DNA of 64,000 nt from Paraspadella gotoi (taxonomy: Eukaryota > Chaetognatha), in the NCBI GenBank assembly GCA_051294375.1, contig CM119263.1:12067130-12131129 (forward strand). Direction: 5' to 3'. Position 1 is the first letter of the stretch. The number at the start of each line of letters is the position of its first letter. This document shows, piece by piece, positions 1 through 10,500 of this stretch. Made by a program: the position numbers and the translations under genes. Below the pieces are notes generated by a model. That model was not told where the DNA came from. It made no database searches and saw only the letters and a list, made by a program, of their open reading frames with translations.

Positions 1-1150
1 TAGTAAGTTAAAAATTTAGATATGGCTTTTCATCTTGAAATAGCTTTGATGTATTCTTATTACATTTGGATTTAAGTATTTTTTGTTTGAATTTCCACTT
101 CATTATGATTTACTGCAATATGCAAATGAGATTATACTACTCATTATAATATCCAAATTAGTATATAGAAATGCTTTAATCTAATTTACATATTGCAGTA
201 TATAATATTGAAGATGAAATTCAAAAAAATTTTATAAATCTATAATAAAAATGGGAAATCAAAGGAACTTTTTAATAAGAAGCTATATCTCAATTTTAAT
301 AAAAATAAAATCTTTTACAAGCTATGATTAGAAAAAATTGTAACAATTTCAAATTGTAAACAATTATAACATTTTTTTTCCTTTCTTTTATTTCTTTAAA
401 TTATATATGTATTTTTCTTCCTATTTTTGTCAGTTGCTGCCTTTTTTCTTTTTTTTTGCCTTTTCTGAACCCTTTAAAAACGAATTCAGGCTCTGCAGTG
501 ATTGTACAACTGCCTTCCAGCGGCTGTCCAGCTTTCTCTTTTTCTCTCTCTGTCTCTGTCTGTCTCTTTCTTTCTCTTTCTGTCTCTCTCTGTCTCTCTG
601 GCTCTCTCTGTACGATCTCTTGCGTGATCGTTTTTTGAAAAATTTTGATTATTTTTTTCCATTTAAAAACTTTTATTATCGCCATTTATTCTGCGCTTTT
701 TTCTCAATGCAAAATCCCAAATTTACATCCGAGATTTTCGTGGATTTATTCACTTTTTCTCTCTCTCTTTCTATCGTGGATTCATTCACTTTCTTTCTCT
801 CTTTCTCTCTCTCTTTCACTCATACACGCATTTGTTTGTTTTATTTATGATGAATGATCCATTGCGTCAATGAATGACTATCATCGCATCAATGAATGAC
901 TATCATCGTATCAATGAATGATTATAATCACATCAATGAATGACTATCATCGCATCAATCATTTGGTTATTATCACATCAATCATTTGGTTATCATCACA
1001 TCGATCATTTGGTTATCATCGCATCAATTATTGGTTATCATCGCATCAATATTTGATTATCATCGCATCAATCCTTTGGTTATCATCGCATCAATATTTG
1101 GTTATCACTGAAGGTAGGCGAGATCCTATTCTTTTAAGATTTTTTCAATT
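1..1150. repeat. Repeat A, left copy (inverted partner at 15007-16118)
   Basis: About 1.1 kb that reappears in reverse complement at 15007-16118, from AAGTTAAAAATTTAGATATG at the outer end to the Cys/Ser-coding CT tract and minisatellite at the inner end. It has three parts: an AT-rich head with TGCAAATGAGATTATACTAC, a pyrimidine tract (about 530-625 and 750-830, CTCT-rich), and a minisatellite (866-1110). The long Ser/Leu-rich frames across it are translations of the CT tract, not genes. It probably continues before the window. Confidence 0.85.
866..1110. repeat. 21-23 bp minisatellite (TATCATCGCATCAAT-type)
   Basis: About eleven tandem units built on TATCATCGCATCAATGAATG or TATCATCGCATCAATCATTT. 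Two unit variants sit in two blocks: units ending GAATGAC first, units ending CATTTGGT after. The same array is present inverted at 15040-15310, and shorter runs occur at 19525-19575, 24985-25120, 34240-34400 and 35750-35900. Confidence 0.92.
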
Positions 1151-1459
1151 GTAAATCTTAAGTTTTCTTTATATAATTCGTTCAATTAGAAAAAATGCTG
1201 TCCTGAGCATATTCTTGACTTTTTTGAATTATTATTTTATATCGTAAGGATTCCCAGATAATTCCCAATTTAATGATGTAAATGAATTTTAATAATTTTA
1301 AGTATTCAATGAGTAATTAATTTATAATGATTTTCTTTTTTAAAAAGATTCAGTTTTTTACTGAAGATGAAATTTGATGACCATTAAAGAAAAGTTGTTT
1401 TACATAAGTAAATATCAAATTAATCTTATGAAATTAAAATATAATAAACGTCCAGGACT

Positions 1460-1890
1460 TTGCTACAGAATAAGAAAAAAAATTTAAAAAATATTTTTCC
1501 AATGAGAAATGGTACGCATCTTTTTGGTGTCACTCGCGAACGGACTCGGGGTAGTTATTTGTTTTTATTTCGAATAAAGTTAGTTATTTTTTTTTTTTTT
1601 AATTTGGCAATGCTAAAGGCCTTGCACCTCTTTTTGGTTCAAAAAAGTGCTATTATATCTTTTAGAAAAGAGGGAAAGACATGCAACATCAACATCGGGT
1701 CTGAAAAGAATTGCGTTTATGTGGAAAAACAAAAACACATCATACCTTAATTTGATGTATGAGAGCATGCCCAGACGAATGCAGGCAGTAATTGATGCCA
1801 AGGAATGGCATACCAAATATTGAGAATGTTTTACCCATGTTTTGTATACATTTTATTGAATGAATGAATTAAGTTATATACTTTTTCCTA
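1460..1890 (+). repeat. Repeat Q copy (about 400 bp)
   Basis: The segment with AAAGAGGGAAAGACATG, GAGAGCATGCCCAGACGAAT and ACCAAATATTGAGAATGTTT recurs at 11270-11540 on the same strand. It recurs again at 42620-42960 and 56060-56400 on the opposite strand. It is AT-rich without an open frame shared between copies; probably a non-autonomous transposable element. Confidence 0.8.
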
Positions 1891-1904
1891 AATAGTAGTA
1901 GTTG

Positions 1905-2193
1905 GAATGACATGTCACGTATGAACCTTAGATCGATTTAATTAACTGAAAAGACCCATTCGGGAAACTACTTGGAACCATCAATGGAGACCTTCGTACA
2001 TGCCTTAAAGCGCGTTTTTAAAAAAATTAATTTAAAAATAAATTCATTTACAACTGTATTTAAGGCAAGGAAGTAAAATTAGGTATTCATCCTGATATAT
2101 TTTTCAAGACCTTTCAGATGAACCTATTTTTATCATTGTAAAATGATTCATTCACGAGATAATTCAATTTCAAGTAATATTTTCATATTTTTT
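1905..2193 (+). repeat. Repeat P, left part, interrupted by the foldback element
   Basis: It begins ATGAACCTTAGATCGATTTA and matches 17312-17600. The match breaks exactly at 2193, where the foldback element starts, and resumes after 3415. Confidence 0.85.
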
Positions 2194-3415
2194 CACGGTA
2201 GGGCAGAGAGGATGTGAAAGAAACAAAAAAAGTGCCATCTCTGAAACCTATAAAATCTTAAAGTATACCCATGAGACACTTAATGTGGTAGGTCAGTTAA
2301 ATTCGATAAAGGCAGGTTTTTTTTAAATGCTCATTAAAGTTTTTGAAAATTTTTTATAAAATTTTTTAAATAGTAAAAATGCTTACAATTTTAATGTCTA
2401 TACATCTATCATTATCTACAGAGCATAAGCTTTAATTTGAGACCTCTCCCAACTTTTTATGATTTTTTGTTAATGAATTATAAGTAAAAATCATAATTTA
2501 AAAAAAAAATTAATAATCAATCAGTTCTTTCAAAGGATTATTTCTTAAAAATAAAAGTACATATAGGTTCTCAAAATGCAGTTCTACTTATTAAGCCCTA
2601 AAAACATTTTTTTAAAAAAATTTATATAAATTTATTATAAAAAATAAATAATACAGATAATTAACTTTATTTTTTAAGAAAAATATGTGATATTTAATTA
2701 AAACTTAATCTCAAATAAAATAACAGATAAATATTAGTTGAGCACTTTAATTCAAATCATATCCAGCTTTAAAAAGTAATTATATAATTTATTACTTATC
2801 AAAAAAAAATTTTATTCATAAAATTATATTATAATAATAACTCACTCAATATTTGATATATATTATTAATAGACAAATGTGTAAAAATATTAACAAACAT
2901 AATGCTTTAACTTTTAATACATATATTAATATTTTTTAAAATATTTTTTTCATTTTTAAAATTTTTATATTAAAATTATTATTAATTAAAAAAAACTTAT
3001 TTTGAAGCCTAATAAGTAGAACTGTATTTTAAGAACATATTTATATTTTTATTTTTAAGAAATAATCTGTTCAATGGTACTAATTGATTAATCTTTTTTA
3101 AAAAATATTTAATTTAATATTTAATTTCAATAGCGAAAAGTAATAAAAAGTTGGGAGTGGTTTCAAATTAAAGCTTATGCTTTGTAGATAATGATAGACA
3201 TATAGATATTTAAATTGTAAGCATATTCACTAAACTACTTAAAAATTTTTATAAAAAAATTTAAAAAACTTTAATGAGCATTTAAAAAAAAACCTGCCTT
3301 TATCGAATTTTACTGACCTACCACATTAAGTGTCTCATGGGTATACTTTAAGAATTTATAGGTTTCAGAGATGGCACTTTTTTTGTTTCTTTCACATCCT
3401 CTCTGCCCTACCGTG
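2194..3415. mobile_element. Foldback element, 1.22 kb, with inverted arms of about 0.55-0.6 kb
   Basis: The ends are CACGGTAGGGCAGAGAGGAT and its inverse ATCCTCTCTGCCCTACCGTG. Pairing extends inward through CCTGCCTTTATCGAATTT, CATAAGCTTTAAT and TAAGTAGAACTG to a small AT-rich centre near 2800. There is no coding frame. It is inserted into Repeat P in a T-rich target, so the target duplication cannot be read uniquely. It is likely a non-autonomous DNA transposon with very long inverted repeats. Confidence 0.9.
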
Positions 3416-3545
3416 TTTTATTATTTATTTCTATATAATCATTTATTTTTATAATTATACAAAATTAATCAATATAATTTATTAGCATTAAGTCATTTCT
3501 ACTCCTGCTTATAAAAAGTCAAATTAAATGGTTTAAGGTGTTTTT
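3416..3545 (+). repeat. Repeat P, right part
   Basis: It continues the match to the empty copy (17625-17745): AATTATACAAAATTAATC and TTTATTAGCATTAAGTCAT are shared. Confidence 0.82.
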
Positions 3546-3732
3546 GTAATTAAACTAAATAAGGACAAATGAGAAAAATAATTAAATTTATTTAAACATC
3601 TTTACTATTATTAGTTATTATTGATTTAACTAACCTTTAAAATTTAATTTTTTATCAAATATCATTCATAGCACTTTTATAAATTTGTAATGTTCTGCCA
3701 AAAAAAGGGTAAGCCTGATCCAACGGTCTAAT

Positions 3733-4072
3733 GTTTTTACCTTGCCAAAATTCTTTCGATTAGTTGTGTTGTGACTTGTAAGATTAGCAAAGAGTATTTT
3801 TTTTATTTCGACAATGATTTTATTTTTATATACGTGTTTCGGCTTTAATGAAAGCTTTCATGAGCGCTTTGACAATTTCACATTTTTTGATTTCCAAAAA
3901 GAGAGAGATGGAAGAAAGTAGCCAACAAAGATGTGAGACAGGACAGTGGTGAAATGTGAGGACAGGTTAAGTTGGGAGAGAGAGAAAGGTGAAGGTGAAG
4001 GAAAAGAAATTAAATTTGTGAGTGAGAGAAAGAGAGAGAGAGAGAGAGAGAGACAAAGAAGCAGAGGTTAGC
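3733..4072 (-). repeat. Hammerhead-bearing repeat, copy a (decayed core)
   Basis: It has the layout shared by the family: ATTCTTTCG-type head, the hammerhead-like segment (about 3822-3882, read on the minus strand), then a GA tract and the tail with GTGAGGACAGGTT. Here the core reads CTCATGA instead of CTGATGA, although stem II (AAGC/GCTT type) and GAAAC are kept. Confidence 0.75.
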
Positions 4073-4351
4073 ATTTAATGAGACAATACATTAGTTAATG
4101 TACAACAATAGTAGAAAAAATATCTATTTACATATTAACTAAATCCATTTACACTGTGACTGTCTAGGAGTGGAGAATCGAGATGATTAAATTAAAAACT
4201 ATTCCATGAGTCTCGATATTTGGCCACTTCGGCGCCACATTAGCTTTTGATAGATAAATTATCATAATTGAAACTAATTACCGTTGATTAGAATTTGTTT
4301 TATTGTTTTCAATAAATGTGGATTAAAACCACTGAAAAGAATTTATTTTAG

Positions 4352-4507
4352 GTAGGACTATATTGCTATCCACTCATTTTATGGATGAAGCAGAAGCTCT
4401 TGGTGATAGAATCGCTATTATGTCTGATGGAATCATAATATGTTGTGGAAGCTCTATATTTTTAAAAAAACGTTTTGGATTAGGCTACCAGCTTCTTGTA
4501 GTAAAAG
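4352..4507 (+). CDS. ABCA exon 1: NBD1 H-loop and C-terminal part
   Basis: The exon reads through '[17 protein letters not shown]', the switch histidine (H-loop) of ABCA NBD1. It continues to '[11 protein letters not shown]' and 'VVK', the conserved strand after it. The acceptor is TTTTAG before 4352. Two bases complete a Gly codon from the missing upstream exon, and the exon ends one base into a codon at a GT (4508). That phase fits exon 2. Walker A, Q-loop, signature and Walker B of NBD1 must lie in exons before the window; nothing upstream in 1-4350 looks like them. Confidence 0.93.
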
Positions 4508-7500
4508 GTTATTACAGTCATGTGAAAAAAAAACATGCTACTTTATATCAGCTTTTAAAATCACTCTGTACTTTGATTTTTCAATAATTTTAAAAGTAAT
4601 TTTAAGTTTATTAAAAGACAAAGAGTATAGTATAAACTTTTTGAATATTAAAATATCAGCTTGGGAGCAGTGATTTTTTAAAATGAAGTACCCTTCAAAA
4701 AACTTATTATAGAAAAAAATTGTAGAAGATTAATTTTCTTTTTCTGATATTTTATATTTTTTGTAGTATATAAAAAATGAAAAACCAAGTTTGAGCATAC
4801 AATGTCGGATCTGCCTACGATAATTTAGTGGTAAGGAGCTAATCAGATGGGATGTCAGATGAATGTAAGAAGAAAATTTATCAATCAATCAATCAATAAA
4901 TAAAAGAGAAACCGAGAAAGATAAACTTTTAAAAATTTAAACTCTTTTCCACTCTTACAATTCCATCAAATCCAGCTTGATTCCATACCTCACACAAAAT
5001 TTCATTTAAATTTATCTTGAATAAATATATTTAATATGAATAAATATAAGTAAAAAAAATTTAAGTAAATACGACTTTTGTTTTTGTCATTTAAACTCAT
5101 TTTCATTCGCACGATTCCATTGAAACTTAATATCCAGCTCAATCGCAGACTTTCATAGCCACACACAAAATTTCATTTAAATCCATCTATCCAATAACGA
5201 GTAATTGGAGCTTAAAGCTAAGAGAGGACACAGATGGACGGACGGACAGACAGATGAACCGACGGACATAATTTTTTCTCCTAAAGCATAATTTATCATA
5301 AATCGAGGTTCTGATATGATAATAACGATTTACCGACAATATTTATTGGTGGGACTGACGAACCGACAAAATGAATTATGGAGTCGGAATCTGCTGATAA
5401 GCAGATCTGACTAAAAATTGTACTGGACGTCCAGAAAAATAGTTGGACAACTGGATTTACCCAAATCCATCAATAATAACTTCAAAGTTATTGAAAAATA
5501 TAATGAATAATTGATAAAAAAATAAATAAATAAATAAATTATTGATAAATCAATGATTCCGAATCTTTTAAATAAAATTAAATGTTCACTTCTTGTTTTG
5601 TAACAATCAAGTTTAAAAAATCACATCTTCTAAACCACTTGCCTGATTGTGATAAAATACAATTAAAAAACCATATAAAAAACTATTCATGTGGAGCATC
5701 TGGAATTTCAAGTTATAAAGTAGCTCGTTTTTTTTGGAAATGAGTGTTTTCTACTGAATATTTTTTATGTATGCTTAATAATATTAATTCATATAATCCT
5801 TTCTGAAGGTCCTAAATGTGATACCGAACAACTGCAAAAAACAGTTGTTTCTTACATATCTAACGTGAGCGAACATTCCTGGTGAAATTTCCTTTGTTTT
5901 TCCCTCAACAAACAAAGCCAGCTTTCCAGGCAATTTTACATATTTTTCTATTATTTTATTTTTAGTCGGATCTGCTTATCGCAGATTCCGACTCTATAAT
6001 TCTCTTTGTCGGTCCTTCTGAGCACCCCTACAATCTTGTGGGTCATTCACTTATATCATGTCAGAACATCAAATCATGATAAATTATGCAAAAAAAAAAT
6101 GTCCGTCTGTCTGTCCGTCTAACTGTCCATCCGTCCCCCTTAGCATTATACTCCAATTAATCATAATTGGATGGATCGATTAAAACAAAATTTTGGGTAT
6201 GAAAGTGTGTTAGATGAGTTAACGGGGGACGGACGGACGGACAGATTGATGGACGGACATCAATTTTTTTGCATAATTTAACATAATTCGATGTTCTTAG
6301 ATGATATAAGTGACCGACAAAGTGAATTATAGAGCCGGAATCTGTAGTAAGCAGATCTGGTTAAGAAATGAATGAATGAAAGATAAAAAAATTGAAGTAG
6401 GAAGAAAACAAGTTTGAGCAAACAATGTCAAATCTGCCTACGATAATTAAGCGGTAATTAGCTAATCAGACGATAAATCACAATATTTTTTAAAAAAATT
6501 TTTAAGTCGCATTATTTTTTCCACTCGCATAATTTTTTCAACTCACATCATTTTTTCAATTTGCATCATTTTTACAATTCACATCATTTTTTCAACTTGT
6601 ATAATTTTTTTAACTTGCATTTTTTTTTAACCTGTATCATTTTTTTTAACTTGCATCATTTTTTTAAACTTGCATCATTTTTAAAACTTGCATAATTTTT
6701 TAAACTTGCATAATTTTTTAAACTTGCATAATTTTATTAAATTTCATCTCAATTTATTAATTCAATTATGATTAATTAGAGTAATTATTGGTTAAAATAA
6801 GTAAAAAGATTTTAGTAAATGCGACTTATGTTTTTTCCATTTAAACACATTTCCACTCGCACGATTCTATCGAAACTTTATATCCAGCTTCATCACACAC
6901 TTTCCTACCCTCACAAAATTTCATTACAATCCAACCACTCAATCACGAGTTATTGGAGCTTTTTGCTAAGGTGGGATGGACGGATGGATGGACAGACAGA
7001 CGGACGAACATCATTTTTTTGCATAATTTATCATAATTCAATGTTCTGACATGATGTAAGTGATTGCCCGACAATATTGAGGGGGCGGAATGACGGACCG
7101 ACAAAGTGAATTATAAAGTCGGGATCTGCTGAAAGCAGATCCGACTAAAAATTTTAAAAATGAATATGAAATTGGTACAACCTATATAAAAATTATCCAT
7201 TCATTTAATAAAGAAGCTATCTTGCCCCTGATTTTAGACAGTAGCGCGGAGCATAAATACAAGATATGATATATGACATCTTGTGCCCCCTTAATTTTTT
7301 TTAAAAAAAAGAAAATTCGCTCGCTCAATTTTTTTCATTTTATCGATTTTAAAAAGCAATTAGATGCAAAAAAAATTTAAAAAAAAGCAAAATACGATAT
7401 GAAATATAGCTAAAACAAAGAAATTAAACCCGTTTTCATCCATAAAAATATAAAAAAATATGTTTATATAAATATTAAATTATTCTAAAAGATAAGTATT

Positions 7501-10500
7501 TTCATAAAAAATAAGCACAATGGAAAATAAGTACCGAGCTACATAACGCAGTCTAAATTATATTTAAAGCTTATAAAATCTTTTAGTAGCTACATTATAC
7601 TTTATACAGCTTTATACAGCTTTACCAAAAAAATATTAGTTTACTTATCCTAGGCCTTACCCATTACCACTTTCCCTTCCTTCCTTAGATCGCTCTGTCT
7701 GATCTGTCTTTTTTTGTTATCAAAATGAAAACAAAAATCTTGTTAAATATTGGTAAAATCTTTTTAAATAAGAAATATTCTATTAAAAATTAGTATAATT
7801 TTACTATAAATTTTAGATCAGAGGTATTTTATGACCATTTTCCTTGTTATTATCCTTTGGTTTTGTTCCGGTATTTGATATTAGAAGACGTTTGAAAGTT
7901 TATACAACGATTTTTATTTTAATTTGAAACATACATGTTTTGGCTCTTGTACGAGCCTTAATCAGCGTTAATAGTTTTTGTGAATATTTTTGAAAAATTG
8001 TGCAAAGGAAGAAGAGAGATAGAGAAAGAGGGCAAAGTTTCCAACACAGAGTAGAGAAAAGGATAGTTGTCAGTTGTGAGGACAGGTTAAGGTTAGGACA
8101 GATAGTTGGTGAAAAGAAATTGAAATGGTGAGAGAGAGAGAGACAGAGAGATATTATGACATTGAGCAATGTACAACAAAATTTATCTTACATTAGTCTG
8201 GCAAGCTTCCTATGGGACAGGTTGGAATATCTTTACAAAACCTTGGGAATATTACCTTGGTACCAAAATAAGAGATTTGAGATAGAACGATTTTTTGTCT
8301 ACAAAGCCAAAAGGTTCGTAATAAAAATCGGGTTACTCCAATATGCAAATGAGATTAACGTTTCACAGTAAAATTTTTATTTAATAAAAAATTATTAATT
8401 TAATATAAAAATTTAAATAAATGTTATAAAATCAAATTAAAAAGCTAGTATGTATAGTTTGATAAGCAGATAGGATAAAAAAAATATTAAGCAATAAAAA
8501 TCACATGAAAATACTATTGCAATGAAGGTTTCTTATAACTTAATTCTTAAAGATAGTAAGACAGTGAAGCAATGACAAAAAGCCATTGAGAGAGATACAG
8601 TTCAATGAGTTTTTTGTTTTGCTCACAACCATTTTGGTACTGTTTACTTGAATAATATCAAAATACTTTAATCACAGAGTAAAAACTACGTAAACCGCCT
8701 CGTAGACTCGCCGTTCAACACAAAAAATTTAAATTGCTCTTCGCGAAAGTCTTTGTTTTTATTCCTTTAAAAAATGGAAACTAAAACCAAAACCTCTACA
8801 TTTTTGCAAAAATGCCAACGATTGCCTACAATTAATAATTATTCCATCAGTTGTAATACTATGCCATGCAAAGATAATCTTTGAAGAAATTTGTGACTTA
8901 GTGAGCGATGTGAAAGAATCATGATTGATAAAAACCAAAAGCTTGAAAAGCAAATTAAAAAAATTTCTGTCTTAGATGAAATTACTTTAAAAAAGGTTGT
9001 CAACGAATCTATTCTAGTTCTTCTTAAAAAGAAGGATACAGAGCTCCGTTCAACCGAAGAACAGCTGGAGAAGGAGCGAGCCCGTTGCTCTTCGCCTGCT
9101 TCTCCAGCCTCATACAACGCTGGAGATTTGGATATGACAAAAATGGAAAATCTCCACGCCGCCGAAATACGCCAAATTCATCTCCGAATTCGCCGCCAAC
9201 TTCGCCGCCGACTTCGCCGCCGATTTCGCCGCCGATATCGCTGCCGATTTCGCCGCCGACCTCGCCGCCGACTTTGAATTGATGAATGAATTATTAGTTA
9301 AAGGCAAAATTGTAGGCATTTTCGCAAAAAACGAGGTTTTTGTTTTTTATTTCATTTTTTAAAGATTCAAACAAGGAATTTTGAGAAGAGGAATTTAAAA
9401 ATATTTTTTTTTGTTTAACGGCGAGTCCACGAGGCGGTTTGCGTAGTTTTTACTGTCGAGAATGTTTATTATTTTCTATGCCTGTAAGATTCGGGCGTTC
9501 GAGGCGACGGCCGTAGGATGAACTGGCTGTAACCGGGAGCAAGGTTTTTTAAATCTCAAAGAGATATAAATGACGAATAAATCGTAAATAAGTTTATTCT
9601 TGTAGAAGTAAATAAATGGCGAAATAAGTGTCGTACAATAAATTCGTGAAGAAAATCCTTGGATTCCGTAAAAATTACGGTTCCAGACGGCCGATCTTTT
9701 CCTGTGAAACGATTATGATCGAGTGATAAGTGAAGAGGTTTTCGGCAAAAAGAAGGCTACGAGAAAGCGACAAGAACGGTGAAAAGACTGGTCTGAAAAG
9801 GTCAACTAAATGACCTGGGAAAATGACGCGAGGTCACAAAATATTTCAATGAGAGTAAAAAAAATTAGTATTATTTAATAATTTTAATTCTGGAGCCACT
9901 TGGAGGTTAATAAAAAAGCGAGGGTAAATTTTTCATTTGTCATGGGTGAGGATCAGTTTTATCAAATTCCAACTTTTAATGCTGTACATTATTATAAAGC
10001 CAATATCCATAAATTATACTTTTGGCTCAATCTGTGTCTTTCTCTCTGCTCTGTCATTATCTTGTACACTAGGGCGAAAAAAAACCCACTTTTTCATATC
10101 GAAAAGAATCGTATTGGATGTTTGAATTTTACAAAGATAGAGATACATAAAATAAAGCTTATTGAACGATAAAGTGATTGGTACAAGTCCCAATAAAATC
10201 GAGCAAAGCGTTCGAAAGTTATAGGACGACAAAGTCGATTGGTACAAAAATCGAAAAAGAAAAAATTAGTTTTTGTCAAAATGAGTCAATAACTTTTCCC
10301 TATTAAAAATGTTTATAATATGTAATAATGTAATTTTCTTGCACCAATCGATAGCTTATTAAAACAGCTATATTTTTAAAAATATTTTCTTAAAATTAAA
10401 AAGAAATAGTTGTTCTACCAATTTGATAATGAAAATATAAAAAAAATACAAATTTGTAAAAAATTGATAGCCATGTTAATATTATTAGATATTTGAGCTT

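Larger units (their letters stand above)
8678..9454. mobile_element. TIR element of 0.78 kb with a coiled-coil ORF
   Basis: The ends are AGTAAAAACTACGTAAACCG...CGTAGACTCGCCGTT and the near-perfect inverse AACGGCGAGTCCACGAGGCG...CGTAGTTTTTACT, so the inverted repeats are about 42 bp. No clear target duplication was found. Inside are a broken open frame and a GC-rich 12-bp tandem repeat (9185-9275). It is probably a non-autonomous or captured-gene DNA transposon. Confidence 0.85.

Noticed and set aside
407-857. Long Ser/Leu/Phe-rich frames
   Set aside because: They translate the CT tract and minisatellite of Repeat A. The inverted copy at 15302-15667 shows the same kind of frame, with indels.
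9900-10172. 90-residue frame
   Set aside because: No conserved motif, no splice logic with the ABCA exons and AT-biased composition.
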